Assembly: GCA_937874195.1 (NCBI GenBank)
Contig: CALNBM010000012.1
Location: forward strand, 1 to 28,322
Direction of reading: 5' to 3'
DNA from: an uncultured Clostridia bacterium
Lineage (GTDB): Bacteria; Bacillota; Clostridia; Christensenellales; UBA1242
Length of the DNA stretch: 28,322 bases
Under the pieces are notes generated by a model. It saw nothing but the letters and a program-made list of their open reading frames with translations, did not search any database and was not told the origin of the DNA. The position numbers and the translations under genes were made by a program. Positions 1 to 8,500 of this stretch are shown here, piece by piece (position 1 is the first letter of the stretch; each line of letters begins with the position of its first letter).

Positions 1-989
1 CAACTTCTAGCGGTGAAATTGATCTTATTAAGTTGCAACCAACCGGTCCTTATCAACATTTTATAACCGAGTTTTATAACTTTGGCATTAAAGGTAATAT
101 CACAAATGGTATAAATGATGCCAATCCAACCGAAAATCAACATATAAGATGGGGGCTTTGGGTGGATGCAAGCCATGAAAGAGGTGGATTTGAAGCAACT
201 GGCAACAGTCATAACAAAACTATTGCACAAGTAACTATGAAAAATGTGGAATTTTCGAATCTTTATGTTGGTTTAAGAATAGTAAGAGCGTCGGAAATTA
301 CCCAACCAAGTATTATTGAAAATGCAATATTTAGAGATTGTTGGGATACTGGTATTCAATTAGACGGTGCCATTATCACATTAAAAGATATAACTTTCGG
401 TCCTTGTGGTTTTGCGGGTATCGAGATATGTGGCAGTGGTAGTGATACTGCATTAGTAAAAAATGTAACTAATCTTAATTATGACATTGATGATTATGTC
501 AGAGCAAATCAAGAAGTTATTTTTAAAGGGGAAATTATTAACCAGGAAGGAAATTGGACAGATGGGAACACTGCAAAATTAATGGGTATGTTTGGTTCTG
601 ATGGAATTAATGCTATATTAAACTATTCATACATGGAAGCCTTTAAAATTGATGAAGAAAATGTAGATATGACTTATGTATCGTATTTTGCGAGTACTAC
701 TGAACAAGGAGCAGTAGGGGAATATGCTTTAATTGCGTTAAATTTAAATGACATTAGTTTTGACACAAGCTCACCTGTTATTGTTCATAATAATGATTCT
801 ATAAATAAATTTGATGATTTTAATAGTGAGGTTCTTCATTTGAATGATATAGAAGGACCAATTTCACCAAACGAATTAGCGAAAATTCAAATTGTAACCT
901 TAGATTTAGTTTTACCGCCAGAATTTGGTGGATTACAACTTGGTACTGCTCTTTTCTATAATCCAAATTACGATCCAATGGCTGCTTAA
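1..989 (+). CDS. C-terminal part of a beta-helix surface-type protein (5' end outside window)
   Basis: The reading frame is open from the first bases of the window (a TTG at 33 is only an internal Leu codon), so this is the 3' part of a longer gene; about 329 residues are visible before the TAA at 987-989. The visible part has short strand-turn repeats of the type seen in right-handed parallel beta-helices, for example VTMKNVEFSNLYVGLRIV followed by NAIFRDCWDTGIQLDG and ITFGPCGFAGIEICG, in which each turn ends in a G-I/L pattern. The last ~120 residues look like a separate beta-rich domain with no membrane anchor or sorting signal. Proteins of this fold are usually secreted, phage-tail or surface-attached carbohydrate-binding or -cleaving proteins. 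No catalytic residues could be recognised. No terminator of its own follows; the insertion-sequence hairpin at 1034 would serve. Confidence 0.6.
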   Translation, partial: TSSGEIDLIKLQPTGPYQHFITEFYNFGIKGNITNGINDANPTENQHIRWGLWVDASHERGGFEATGNSHNKTIAQVTMKNVEFSNLYVGLRIVRASEITQPSIIENAIFRDCWDTGIQLDGAIITLKDITFGPCGFAGIEICGSGSDTALVKNVTNLNYDIDDYVRANQEVIFKGEIINQEGNWTDGNTAKLMGMFGSDGINAILNYSYMEAFKIDEENVDMTYVSYFASTTEQGAVGEYALIALNLNDISFDTSSPVIVHNNDSINKFDDFNSEVLHLNDIEGPISPNELAKIQIVTLDLVLPPEFGGLQLGTALFYNPNYDPMAA

Positions 990-1033
990 AAAATATAAAT
1001 TTGTATTTTAATAATTAAAAGATAAATAAATAT

Positions 1034-1057
1034 CCACCGGCATAGCCGGTGGTTTTT
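1034..1057 (+). repeat. IS200 subterminal hairpin, likely doubling as a terminator
   Basis: CCACCGGC (1034-1041), a 3-nt loop and GCCGGTGG (1045-1052) are followed by a short T run. It lies downstream of tnpA on the minus strand, so it is the right-end hairpin of the element. Read on the plus strand it resembles an intrinsic terminator for the beta-helix gene ending at 989. Confidence 0.7.
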
Positions 1058-1132
1058 CAGATGCGGGCGTAGCCCTATGTTACTAGCATAACGAAATCGT
1101 TTACCCTTGTCTGCCACTTGCGACGCTCACCT

Positions 1133-1585
1133 TTATTTTTTAAATGGGTCTAACATTTCCGTTATCGCAATCTGTTCCCTCAACTTATCTTCTTTCAGTT
1201 GGTTCGCGATGTACTCCTTAATTTTTTGAGTGTTTTTTCCAACTGTATCAACATAATATCCTCTACACCAGAATGTTCTATCTCTATATTTAAATTTCAT
1301 ATTTGCAAATCTTTCATATATTAACAAGCTACTTTTTCCTTTCAGAAATCCCACAATTCCGCTTACGCTGAATTTCGGTGGGATTTCTACTAACATATGC
1401 ACATGATCAGGGCATACTTCTGCCTCTACGATTTTTATATTTTTCCATTCACACAGCGACCTTAGAATTGCTCCTATTTCTCGTTTTAATTGTCCAAATA
1501 TTACTCGTCTTCGATATTTGGGAGCGAAAACTATATGATACTTGCAATTCCAAGTCGTGTGTGTTAAACTATTTATGTCATTCAT
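1133..1585 (-). CDS. tnpA: IS200-family Y1 (HUH) transposase
   Basis: This 150-residue protein is full length for IS200-type TnpA. The HUH metal-binding motif is H61-V-H63 in CPDHVHMLVEIPP. The likely catalytic tyrosine is Y125 in KEYIANQ, the conserved Y-I-x-x-Q context of this family. The N-terminal CKYHIVFAPKYRR stretch and the FWCRGYYVDTVG stretch are also family hallmarks. It catalyses single-strand transposition using the hairpins at the element ends. The ATG is at 1585 with AAGGAG seven bases upstream; that site is buried in the stem of a large hairpin at 1595-1647, which should limit translation. No frameshift or stop interrupts it, so it may be active. Confidence 0.93.
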   Translation of the reverse strand: MNDINSLTHTTWNCKYHIVFAPKYRRRVIFGQLKREIGAILRSLCEWKNIKIVEAEVCPDHVHMLVEIPPKFSVSGIVGFLKGKSSLLIYERFANMKFKYRDRTFWCRGYYVDTVGKNTQKIKEYIANQLKEDKLREQIAITEMLDPFKK

Positions 1586-1594
1586 TGACTTTTT

Positions 1595-1647
1595 CTCCTT
1601 ATGTTAAAATTTAGCGTCTGGCAGACACTTTATTTTAACATAAGGAG
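1595..1647 (-). promoter_or_regulatory. Hairpin sequestering the tnpA ribosome binding site
   Basis: A perfect 16-bp stem joins 1595-1610 (CTCCTTATGTTAAAAT) and 1632-1647. A second stem lies inside it (AGCGTCTG / CAGACACT, one mismatch). In the tnpA transcript the AAGGAG ribosome binding site (complement of 1595-1600) lies in the lower stem. This matches the known 5' structure of IS200 elements that keeps transposase translation low. Confidence 0.75.
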
Positions 1648-1675
1648 ATTTTTTATACAACGGTAAACCTTGCTG

Positions 1676-1700
1676 AACCCCCAGACTATCTGGGGGTTTT
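1676..1700. repeat. IS200 subterminal hairpin (left end of the element relative to tnpA)
   Basis: AACCCCCAGA (1676-1685), loop CTA and TCTGGGGGTT (1689-1698), with a T run after it on the plus strand. It lies upstream of tnpA, as the left-end hairpin does in IS200/IS605 elements, and is bound by TnpA during transposition. Confidence 0.75.
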
Positions 1701-1710
1701 CTGATACAAT

Positions 1711-2060
1711 AAAAAAGTGAGATTCTCTATTTAAATTTTTAAATAATCTTTAATTTTTTTAAATAATAAAGTTGATTTTTTAAAATATGGCATTAAGACT
1801 TTATGCTCGTATTTGCGTTATAAAAATAAAACCACTAATTTATGGTGGTTTTAAAAATATAAATAATTTTAAAAATCTTGCAAAACAATAGATATTAATA
1901 GTTCAGCTAAATTTTATGCATAGTTATAGTTCATAAACTTTTATATATATTTTTTGATAAGTTTGTTAAAAAAAACTAGCTTTTGGATTTTTTATATGTA
2001 TTTAATTTCCCATTTCTTGTTCATGCTTGTCGTTTTGTTGCTCTTCAATTTCTTTATTAT
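1711..2060. repeat. Direct repeat copy 1 (~350 bp), includes the 3' end of the unknown minus-strand gene
   Basis: This segment aligns along its whole length with about 2691-3038. It starts with AAAAAGTGAG, passes through the hairpin CCACTAATTTATGGTGG and a shared AAATATAAATAATTTTAAAA stretch, and runs into the last codons of the 169-residue gene. Differences are scattered substitutions and small indels, so the duplication is not recent. Confidence 0.85.
1828..1852 (-). terminator. Intrinsic terminator of the minus-strand gene 2002-2511
   Basis: AAAACCAC (1828-1835) pairs with GTGGTTTT (1845-1852). On the minus strand the stem is followed by TTTTATTTTT. It lies about 150 bp after the stop codon at 2002. 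The same hairpin is kept in the second repeat copy at 2808-2828. Confidence 0.6.
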
Positions 2061-2511
2061 AGTTGATAATAAATTTATTATAATCTTCAATATATTGTTC
2101 TGCGAGTTCATTTGATTGCTTGTTAAACTTTTCCACCATAAAATTTGCAAAAACTTTTTGATTGTCTTGTTTATTATCGACATTGATTAAATCGTTAGCG
2201 AATATTTCTTGAACCAAAAAATCATTTATAAAAAGAACTCCGCAATCTAAATTATAAGAAACAGGTAGCAATATCTTGAATAATGCACTTAAAGCATGAT
2301 AGCCTAAACCATCATAATTTTCGCTAGGCTTTTGTTTACATTTAATTCGTAATGCATAAACATTCTTTTCTTCGTCGTAAATTTTATCATAGCCAACTTT
2401 ATTATAATCATTTTCTAATGTTTCGTTTTTAGATATAACATATCCGAATCTATCCACCATTTCATGTATATCTTCGTTTGTTAAATAATCTAAATATTGA
2501 TTTTTCTTCAT
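2002..2511 (-). CDS. Unknown 169-residue cytosolic protein
   Basis: I do not recognise this family. The ATG at 2511 has AAGGAG seven bases upstream, which supports a real gene. There is no signal peptide or membrane segment. The N-terminal third is acidic and polar. The middle has a hydrophobic core (YHALSALFKILLPVSYNLDC, then GVLFINDFLVQEIF). The last 45 residues form a charged, probably helical or coiled segment ending in a Glu/Gln/His-rich tail (EIEEQQNDKHEQEMGN). Its 3' end and downstream region are duplicated at 2691-3038, where the coding part has decayed. It stands alone on the minus strand between an IS200 element and a collagen-like gene, so the neighbours give no functional hint. 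Confidence 0.7.
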   Translation of the reverse strand: MKKNQYLDYLTNEDIHEMVDRFGYVISKNETLENDYNKVGYDKIYDEEKNVYALRIKCKQKPSENYDGLGYHALSALFKILLPVSYNLDCGVLFINDFLVQEIFANDLINVDNKQDNQKVFANFMVEKFNKQSNELAEQYIEDYNKFIINYNKEIEEQQNDKHEQEMGN

Positions 2512-2690
2512 TGATTACTCCTTAAATTTAAATAGAAGATTTTTCATTTTGTCAATACTATGTTAAATTAATTTTTTTTAAAGTTTTAGTTAGTTGTGTT
2601 ATAAAGTATTATATAATAACATAATTAGTTTATTTTAGGTAGTATTTTTAGTGCATGAGAGTAACTTTTAATTTATTTGAGGTTTTAAGC

Positions 2691-3038
2691 GAAAAAGTGA
2701 GTTTCTTTATTTACATTTTAAATAATCTTTAATTTTTTCAAATAATAAGGTTGATTTTTTTAAATGAGGCATTAAAACTTTTATTCGTATTAGCATTATA
2801 AAAATACAACCACTAATTTATAGTGGTTTTAAAAATATAAATAATTTTAAAAATCTTGCAAAACAACAGATATTAATAGTTCAATCTAAATTTTATGCAT
2901 AGTTATAGTTCGTAAACTTTTATATATATTTTTTTGATAAGTATGTTAAAAAGCGTTGCTTCGAAATTATTTTATATGTATTTAATTTTCCATTTCTTAT
3001 TCATGCTTTCTTTTTGTTGCTTTTTAATTTTTTTAATT
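2691..3038. repeat. Direct repeat copy 2 (~350 bp), degenerate
   Basis: Second copy of the segment at 1711-2060, in the same orientation and about 0.98 kb away. It keeps the hairpin (AACCACTA 2808-2815 / TAGTGGTT 2821-2828) and the TTTTATGCATAGTTATAGTTC stretch nearly unchanged. Similarity ends near 3040, inside what was coding sequence in copy 1. Confidence 0.85.
2982..3035 (-). pseudogene. Remnant of a second copy of the 169-residue gene (3' end only)
   Basis: On the minus strand this stretch aligns with the last ~17 codons of the gene at 2002-2511. The matching reading frame contains an in-frame TAA five codons before the original stop, and homology disappears further upstream. It is best read as the decayed 3' end of a duplicated paralogue. 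There is no start codon and no ribosome binding site. Confidence 0.55.
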
Positions 3039-3196
3039 TACATAGTTTTGAGTGTTTTTTTGTAATTTAAAATACTCATATAAAATTCAAATTTGTTAAA
3101 TAAAACTATTAATCTTAGATTTTATTAACTGTTTTTAATAATTCTTCATAAAATGGTGCTGTAACTATATTAATAAAATAAGGAAGAATACGAATA

Positions 3197-3913
3197 ATGT
3201 TTTTTTATGATAATAGATGCACTATAAATAGATGTAATAGATGCGTTTCTATATGTAAGTCTTTCACTCAAGGTCCTAGGGGTGCAACCGGTCCAACCGG
3301 TTTACCGGGTCCAATCGGTCCTCAAGGAGTTCAAGGTCCAACAGGTTCGACTGGTCCAACAGGTCCAACAGGAGCTCAGGGAATTCAAGGTTTAACTGGT
3401 TCCACTGGCTCAACAGGAGCAACTGGTCCTGCGGGAGAAGATTCGTGCCCATTTGCTGGAAATCTTGTTTTTAATGGAGACATGGAACTTTTCACTGGTA
3501 ATATTCCAACGGGTTGGACTTCAACAACTCCAACCGAAATTGGAGAAATGAATGCACCGGGTAGAGTTCATACTGGTGAAGCTTCCGTTAATATTGGAAA
3601 CGGTGATGTTTTAACACAAGAAATTTCTGGTATTAATCCTGGTTGCATGTATGAATTTTCATTCTTTGCACGCGGTGAGGGTTTACAAGTGGGAGTAATT
3701 GCAATAGTGAATTTCTTAACACCTGGCGGAGATGTTCTTGGTGCAATAATTAATGTGCGTCAAGAAGACTTGCCAACAGATAACAGAAATTTCTCATATT
3801 ACAGAGTGTTTACAACTCCCGCACCAATAAATGTTACTGGAGTTAGAATTGACTTTAATGTTACTGCAGAAAGTGAACAATCTTTAGATTTAGATGATGT
3901 ATCTTTCAGTTAG
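3197..3913 (+). CDS. Collagen-like (GXY-repeat) surface protein with C-terminal beta-sandwich domain
   Basis: A 238-residue protein; ATG at 3197 with AAGGAAG about ten bases upstream. Residues 1-25 carry four cysteines (C8, C13, C16, C20) in place of a classical signal peptide. Residues 26-82 are 19 uninterrupted G-X-Y triplets rich in GPT, GST and GPQ, which should form a collagen-like triple helix. From about residue 88 to the end is a globular beta-rich domain beginning NLVFNGDMELF and containing NIPTGWTSTTP, resembling carbohydrate-binding jelly-roll domains. This layout (short head, collagen stalk, globular tip) is that of exosporium or spore-surface proteins such as BclA, here with a very short stalk. 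A clear terminator follows. It is monocistronic. The spore-surface location is inferred from the family type. Confidence 0.8.
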   Translation: MFFYDNRCTINRCNRCVSICKSFTQGPRGATGPTGLPGPIGPQGVQGPTGSTGPTGPTGAQGIQGLTGSTGSTGATGPAGEDSCPFAGNLVFNGDMELFTGNIPTGWTSTTPTEIGEMNAPGRVHTGEASVNIGNGDVLTQEISGINPGCMYEFSFFARGEGLQVGVIAIVNFLTPGGDVLGAIINVRQEDLPTDNRNFSYYRVFTTPAPINVTGVRIDFNVTAESEQSLDLDDVSFS

Positions 3914-3936
3914 GATTTAAAAAATAAAATAAAGAT

Positions 3937-3971
3937 AAAAGAATCACATAAAACTTATGTGATTCTTTTTA
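3937..3971 (+). terminator. Intrinsic terminator after the collagen-like gene
   Basis: A perfect 15-bp stem (3937-3951 with 3955-3969) with a 3-nt loop AAC ends in a T run. It lies 24 bp after the stop codon. Confidence 0.85.
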
Positions 3972-4281
3972 TTACGAAGTAAACCATGCTATCGCTATTA
4001 TCGTGTGAGAGTTGCGAATATTTTATAGTCATGAATTCAAAACATTTGATATTAAATTGTATATTTGCGAGGGGATTAGGTAAAAAAAAATTCCTAATTT
4101 TAATATATCTATTTTGGGTATCTTTCATATCAAAATTTATTTAAGATTTTTATTAAAATATTATAGTTTTTATTTCAATAATTCACACAAATAGTTACTG
4201 TTATAGTTCAATTCAATATTTAACTGTATTTTGAATCTATTTTTTGTAATTTTATTATCTTTCCTTTAAAAGGAAATATAT
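3972..4281. other. AT-rich intergenic region, mostly featureless
   Basis: No coding frame of note. At 3977-3986 is AAGTAAACCA followed by GCTAT and GTGTGA, a motif string that recurs after the terminator at 21200. At about 4075-4098 ATTAGG and CCTAAT flank an A run and could form a small hairpin. Nothing else is recognisable. Confidence 0.4.
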
Positions 4282-4311
4282 TTGTTAAAATAATGTTTTT
4301 TGTGATATAAT
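4282..4311 (+). promoter_or_regulatory. Sigma-A-type promoter for the alcohol-dehydrogenase-like gene
   Basis: TTGTTA (4282-4287), an 18-nt spacer and TATAAT (4306-4311), with an extended -10 TG at 4303-4304. Transcription would start about 25 bp before the ATG at 4341. Confidence 0.65.
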
Positions 4312-4340
4312 AAACAAAATTGTTTCATTGGGGGCTCATA

Positions 4341-5492
4341 ATGATTTTACGAGACGAGTTAGCAACAAAAATAAACTTGGATAACGGAGTAATCAAAAAA
4401 CTAAAAATTAAAGATTACAAAAATATTTTAGTGCTTACTGGCCCAAAGAATTCTTTATCAATTTTTAAAAAACATATAGAAAAAAGATTAAAGAGTAAAT
4501 TTCACTTATACTCTAAAATAAGAACCAATCCTAGTGAAAATGATATTTATAACATTGTCAATTTCGCACGAAGTAAAAAAATTGATGCTATTTTATCAGT
4601 TGGTGGTGGAGCGGTGATGGACTGCGGAAGAATGGTTAGTTTGCTACTTAGCCACGGTGGTCTGCTTCATGAATATGTTGAGGGTGGAACAATCGGCACC
4701 GTGGGAATAACTCCAAATCTTATATATCATATAACAGTGCCAACTATCAGTGGCAGTGGTGGGGAAGTATCGGGCGTTGCAACATTCAAAAGAGCAAATA
4801 GATTCTATACAATTTCCAGTCCTTTTTTGCGTCCTAATGAAACTTATATTGATCCTAAATTAATGTTAAATATTCCTAAGCAAGTTTGGGCAAATATTGC
4901 GTTTGGTGGTTTTATAAAGTCATTGGAAGCGTATGTTTCCACTTATTCCACCTATGTAAGCGATATGTTTGCAGAAGAATCTTTAAAAGCATATATAACA
5001 AATTTAAAACCATTGCTTGAAAACACTAAAAATTTAGATTACATAAACAAAATCGTGGTGGCATCATTAAACTCACTTATTGCTAAAAACATGTCTAGCG
5101 GTGGTGCGATAAGTGCTATTGCAAGTAGCCTAAGCGCAACTTTAAATATTCATCACGGCACTTGTCTTGCACTGCTTACCCCGGAGGTGAGTGATATAAA
5201 CTATGTATATAACAAACCTAAATACAACAAAATAATAGAGATGTTTGGTGAAAAAGAAAAAGTGAACGATAAAAAGGAAATCGACACCACAAAATCTAAA
5301 ACAAAATCTATTGGCGAGATTCTTTCTAAGTTTATCGATGATATAGGTGTTCATTTACCAAGCATAAAAAACAAATTAAACGAACTAGCAATAGATGTTA
5401 TATCCGATCAAAGTATTACATACAAGATATTTGGTAATCCTAAAGATATAACAAAACAAGACGTTATGAAAGTTTTATATAAATTAAAATAA
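4341..5492 (+). CDS. Iron-containing alcohol dehydrogenase family protein, metal site degenerate
   Basis: The ATG at 4341 follows a G-rich ribosome site (TTGGGGGC) at a good distance, giving 383 residues, normal for the family; a TTG at 4320 has no such site. The nucleotide-binding region is recognisable: SVGGGAVMDCGR (residues 86-97, family GGGS-x-x-D) and PTISGSGGEVS (134-144, family PTTAGTGSEVT). The metal-binding half is not. Aligned by eye to FucO, the Fe ligands Asp196, His200 and His263 fall on Gly189, Lys193 and Ser258; only His272 (in HHGTCLALL) remains. The frame is intact, so this looks like a divergent family member that either binds a nucleotide without metal chemistry or has been repurposed. 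It lies 77 bp before the first giant surface-protein gene with no terminator between, so some read-through is possible. Confidence 0.75.
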   Translation: MILRDELATKINLDNGVIKKLKIKDYKNILVLTGPKNSLSIFKKHIEKRLKSKFHLYSKIRTNPSENDIYNIVNFARSKKIDAILSVGGGAVMDCGRMVSLLLSHGGLLHEYVEGGTIGTVGITPNLIYHITVPTISGSGGEVSGVATFKRANRFYTISSPFLRPNETYIDPKLMLNIPKQVWANIAFGGFIKSLEAYVSTYSTYVSDMFAEESLKAYITNLKPLLENTKNLDYINKIVVASLNSLIAKNMSSGGAISAIASSLSATLNIHHGTCLALLTPEVSDINYVYNKPKYNKIIEMFGEKEKVNDKKEIDTTKSKTKSIGEILSKFIDDIGVHLPSIKNKLNELAIDVISDQSITYKIFGNPKDITKQDVMKVLYKLK

Positions 5493-5569
5493 TTATAAAA
5501 TTAATTTGACTTTTATGTTTAAATTTGTTTAAATAAATTGATATATAAAAAAAAACTAATGGAGTAAGT

Positions 5570-8500
5570 ATGAAAATTGTCAAAACAAAGAAACGAGATT
5601 TACTAATTGTTTTAGCGCTTGCAATGGCTTTTATTTTAGGCCTAGGATTTTTTAATTTCATAAATACAAACGCTTTTAACTCTAGTCTCTCAAAAGTTTT
5701 CGCAGCTGATTTTGTGCCCGGCGATATGCCGACAGAAAACTGGGCAAACACAAATTTTCAAGGAGAAAACCTGTTTATAAATTTGGATGCTAATAATGGC
5801 AATATAACTGACACCAGTTTGCTAGGTTCGGGAACAGAGGCTGAGCCCTATCAGATATCAACTGCTGAGGAACTCGCGTTGTTATCTTTTGTTTCCAGAA
5901 GGGCAAGCTATTATTCTCAATTTGATGGCCTTTATTTTAGGCAAACAGCCGATATTTCTCTTGTTGGTAAACTTTGGACGCCTATTGGAACAAGCAACTC
6001 CGCACGGCGTTTTGCAGGAAATTTCGATGGTGGCAATTTTGTTATTTCTGGCATGTATGCTTATACCACCAGTAGTGAATATTGGGGGCTGTTTTCATCG
6101 ATTGAAGGTGGCGAGTTTAAAAACATTAAAATTGAAGATGCTTATGTTAACAACATGTCGAGAAACTACGCCGGTATTTTATCTGCTTACGCACTAAATG
6201 TGAAAGTAAGTAATGTTGAAATTAGTGGTTTACTTACCGCACAAGAAGACACAAAACCTGATTTTATAGGTCGAGGTAGTTATATTGGTGGCTTGTTTGG
6301 TTTTGCGGAAAACACAAGTGACATTGCCACAAACATTATAACAAATGTAACAAACAATGCAGTTGTTCGGGGAGGAACATATGTTGGTGGTGTTATTGGA
6401 TATTTAAGAAATGTTAATGTTTCTGCTCTTTCAAACTCTGCCAGCGCAAAAGTTTATGGTGATGCAAATAACAATAACTACACAGGCGGCGTTATAGGCT
6501 TGATTGATGGTGTGGGAGATATATCTGTTCAACAATTATTAAATTATGGATATGTTCAAGCAAACTATTCTACCGTTGGTGGTTTAGTTGGTAATTCCAC
6601 CAACAATTATGTAAGATTAGTAATTGAAGACTCTAAAAACTTTGGTGTTGTTAAAGCTTTAAATGAAAGTCTTAACGAACATAGAAATATTGCAGGTGGT
6701 ATTATTGGCAGAGCAAATTATATCACTTTAATTAATGTTGAAAACCACGGCGAAATTTTTGCTAGAAATGAAATCGGTGGTTTAATGGGTAGAAGTGATA
6801 GAGAAACATTTATCATAAATTCATCAAACGGTGATGAAATTGATAAAACTGAAGCAAAAATAAACGCAATAGCTGTTAATGATTCAGGTGGTTTTCATGC
6901 AGGTGGATTAGTGGGGTATATTTCAAATATAACTCATATAGAATCGTGCGATAACTATGGTGAAGTTATAGGAAATATAAATTCATACGGCTATAATGGT
7001 AATGGCGGTCTTGTTGGCTCTTGGGTGGGAAAAGATTCTAGTATAATAAATTCAAATAACCATGCTAATATAACAGGAAACGCAGTAGGTGGTGCTATTG
7101 GTTATATAAGCGGTGCAAAAATCGATATAATAGGTTTCATAAACTATGGCACTCTTACTTCTTCTCGTATAATAAACGCTTCTGCTTTACGAGGAGTGGG
7201 CGGTGTTATTGGTCTTGCATCAAATGCTGGTAGCACAGTAACAATATCAAATGCTATTAATAACAGTGTTGCAAAACTATATGGTAGTTTTGTGGGTGGT
7301 ATTATTGGTAATGCAAACGCAATGGGGATAATAACACTAAATTCTTGTGAAAACTTGTCTTCTATTGTATTAGAAGAAGAAGTTTTAGAAGGAACGACAA
7401 TTAATTGCAAACCAAATTCAGTGGGTGGATTAATTGGTTATAGCAACGCTCGTTTAGTAGTAAATAACTCATATAATAAAGCGGAGATTAAAAGCAGCGG
7501 CAATTATGTTGGAGGACTTGTGGGCAGAATGCTTCACTCTACTTCTACATTACTTAATTGTCATAACGAAGCTAGTGTTACAGGTTTCAGCTATGTTGGT
7601 GGAATAATTGGTGAAGGTCGGGGAACTTACACTAGTGTTACTACTTTGTTCGGCACTACTATAATTGGCACAGGTAACTATGTCGGAGGGATTATCGGCT
7701 TATCTTATGGAACAACTTTTATAAATGTGTTAAACAATGCTGAGATAAAAGGCGGTTTGGTTACAGGTGAAATCGGTAGTCAAGTTCATAATGATGGTAG
7801 TTATATCGGAGGCTTAATTGGTTCATCAAACTCAGGCTCAACTGTCAGAATAGAAGATTCAATGAATAATGCTAAAGTTTTTGGTAGAATAGCAGTTGGT
7901 GGATTGATTGGTAGAAGTACTCAAACAACCATTATTTTGCAGTCTAAAAACACTGCACAAATAATAGGCACTTACTATTATGTGGGTGGTCTTGTTGGTC
8001 AACAATCGGCAGGAAATTTGCAAATAAATGACAGTGAAAACACAAATGCAATAGTATCCAACACCCTTTATGTAACCACAATTGGAAATGTTTCATTATC
8101 AACTGGTGGTATTGTTGGTTCAGTAACTGGAACAAATTGTTTCTTATTTATAGAAGGAGTTGATAATAACGGAACTGTCAGTGGTCAATTTGTGGGCGGT
8201 ATTGTTGGATTTATAAATATTAGCGTTGTTTCAAACTCTCAATTAATTAATGTTCACAACTATGCTTATATCCTTGTTGATTATAATTATTCTTTAATTG
8301 AAGGGCTAAACATAAATAACTACGGTGGTTATGCTGGTGGTTTAGTGGGCACTGGTGGCACAAGTACAGGTGCGGTTTCAATTACTAACAGTACAAACTC
8401 CGGAAATGTAGCAGGTAGATATGTTGGTGGATTAGTTGCCAGTATGCATACTGTTGATATTTTTAATTCTAAAACCGAAGCAAGTGCTAAGCTAACAACA

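Larger units (their letters stand above)
1025..1711 (-). mobile_element. IS200-type insertion sequence (IS200/IS605 family, tnpA only)
   Basis: One Y1 transposase gene on the minus strand is flanked by the subterminal hairpins typical of IS200/IS605 elements. One end has an 8-bp stem with a 3-nt loop at 1034-1052 (CCACCGGC / GCCGGTGG). The other has a 10-bp stem with a 3-nt loop at 1676-1698 (AACCCCCAGA / TCTGGGGGTT). The total of ~0.7 kb matches IS200. There are no terminal inverted repeats or obvious target duplication, as expected for this family. No tnpB accompanies it. The exact ends are estimates. The right edge falls where the ~350-bp direct repeat (1711 on) begins. Confidence 0.85.

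Noticed and set aside
1378..1614. Open frame of 78 codons on the plus strand across tnpA
   Set aside because: It lies opposite the clear transposase gene, has no ribosome site and has no recognisable protein features.
4320..4340. Upstream TTG start for the alcohol-dehydrogenase-like gene
   Set aside because: The ATG at 4341 has a G-rich ribosome site at the right distance, and the TTG would fall too close to the promoter -10.
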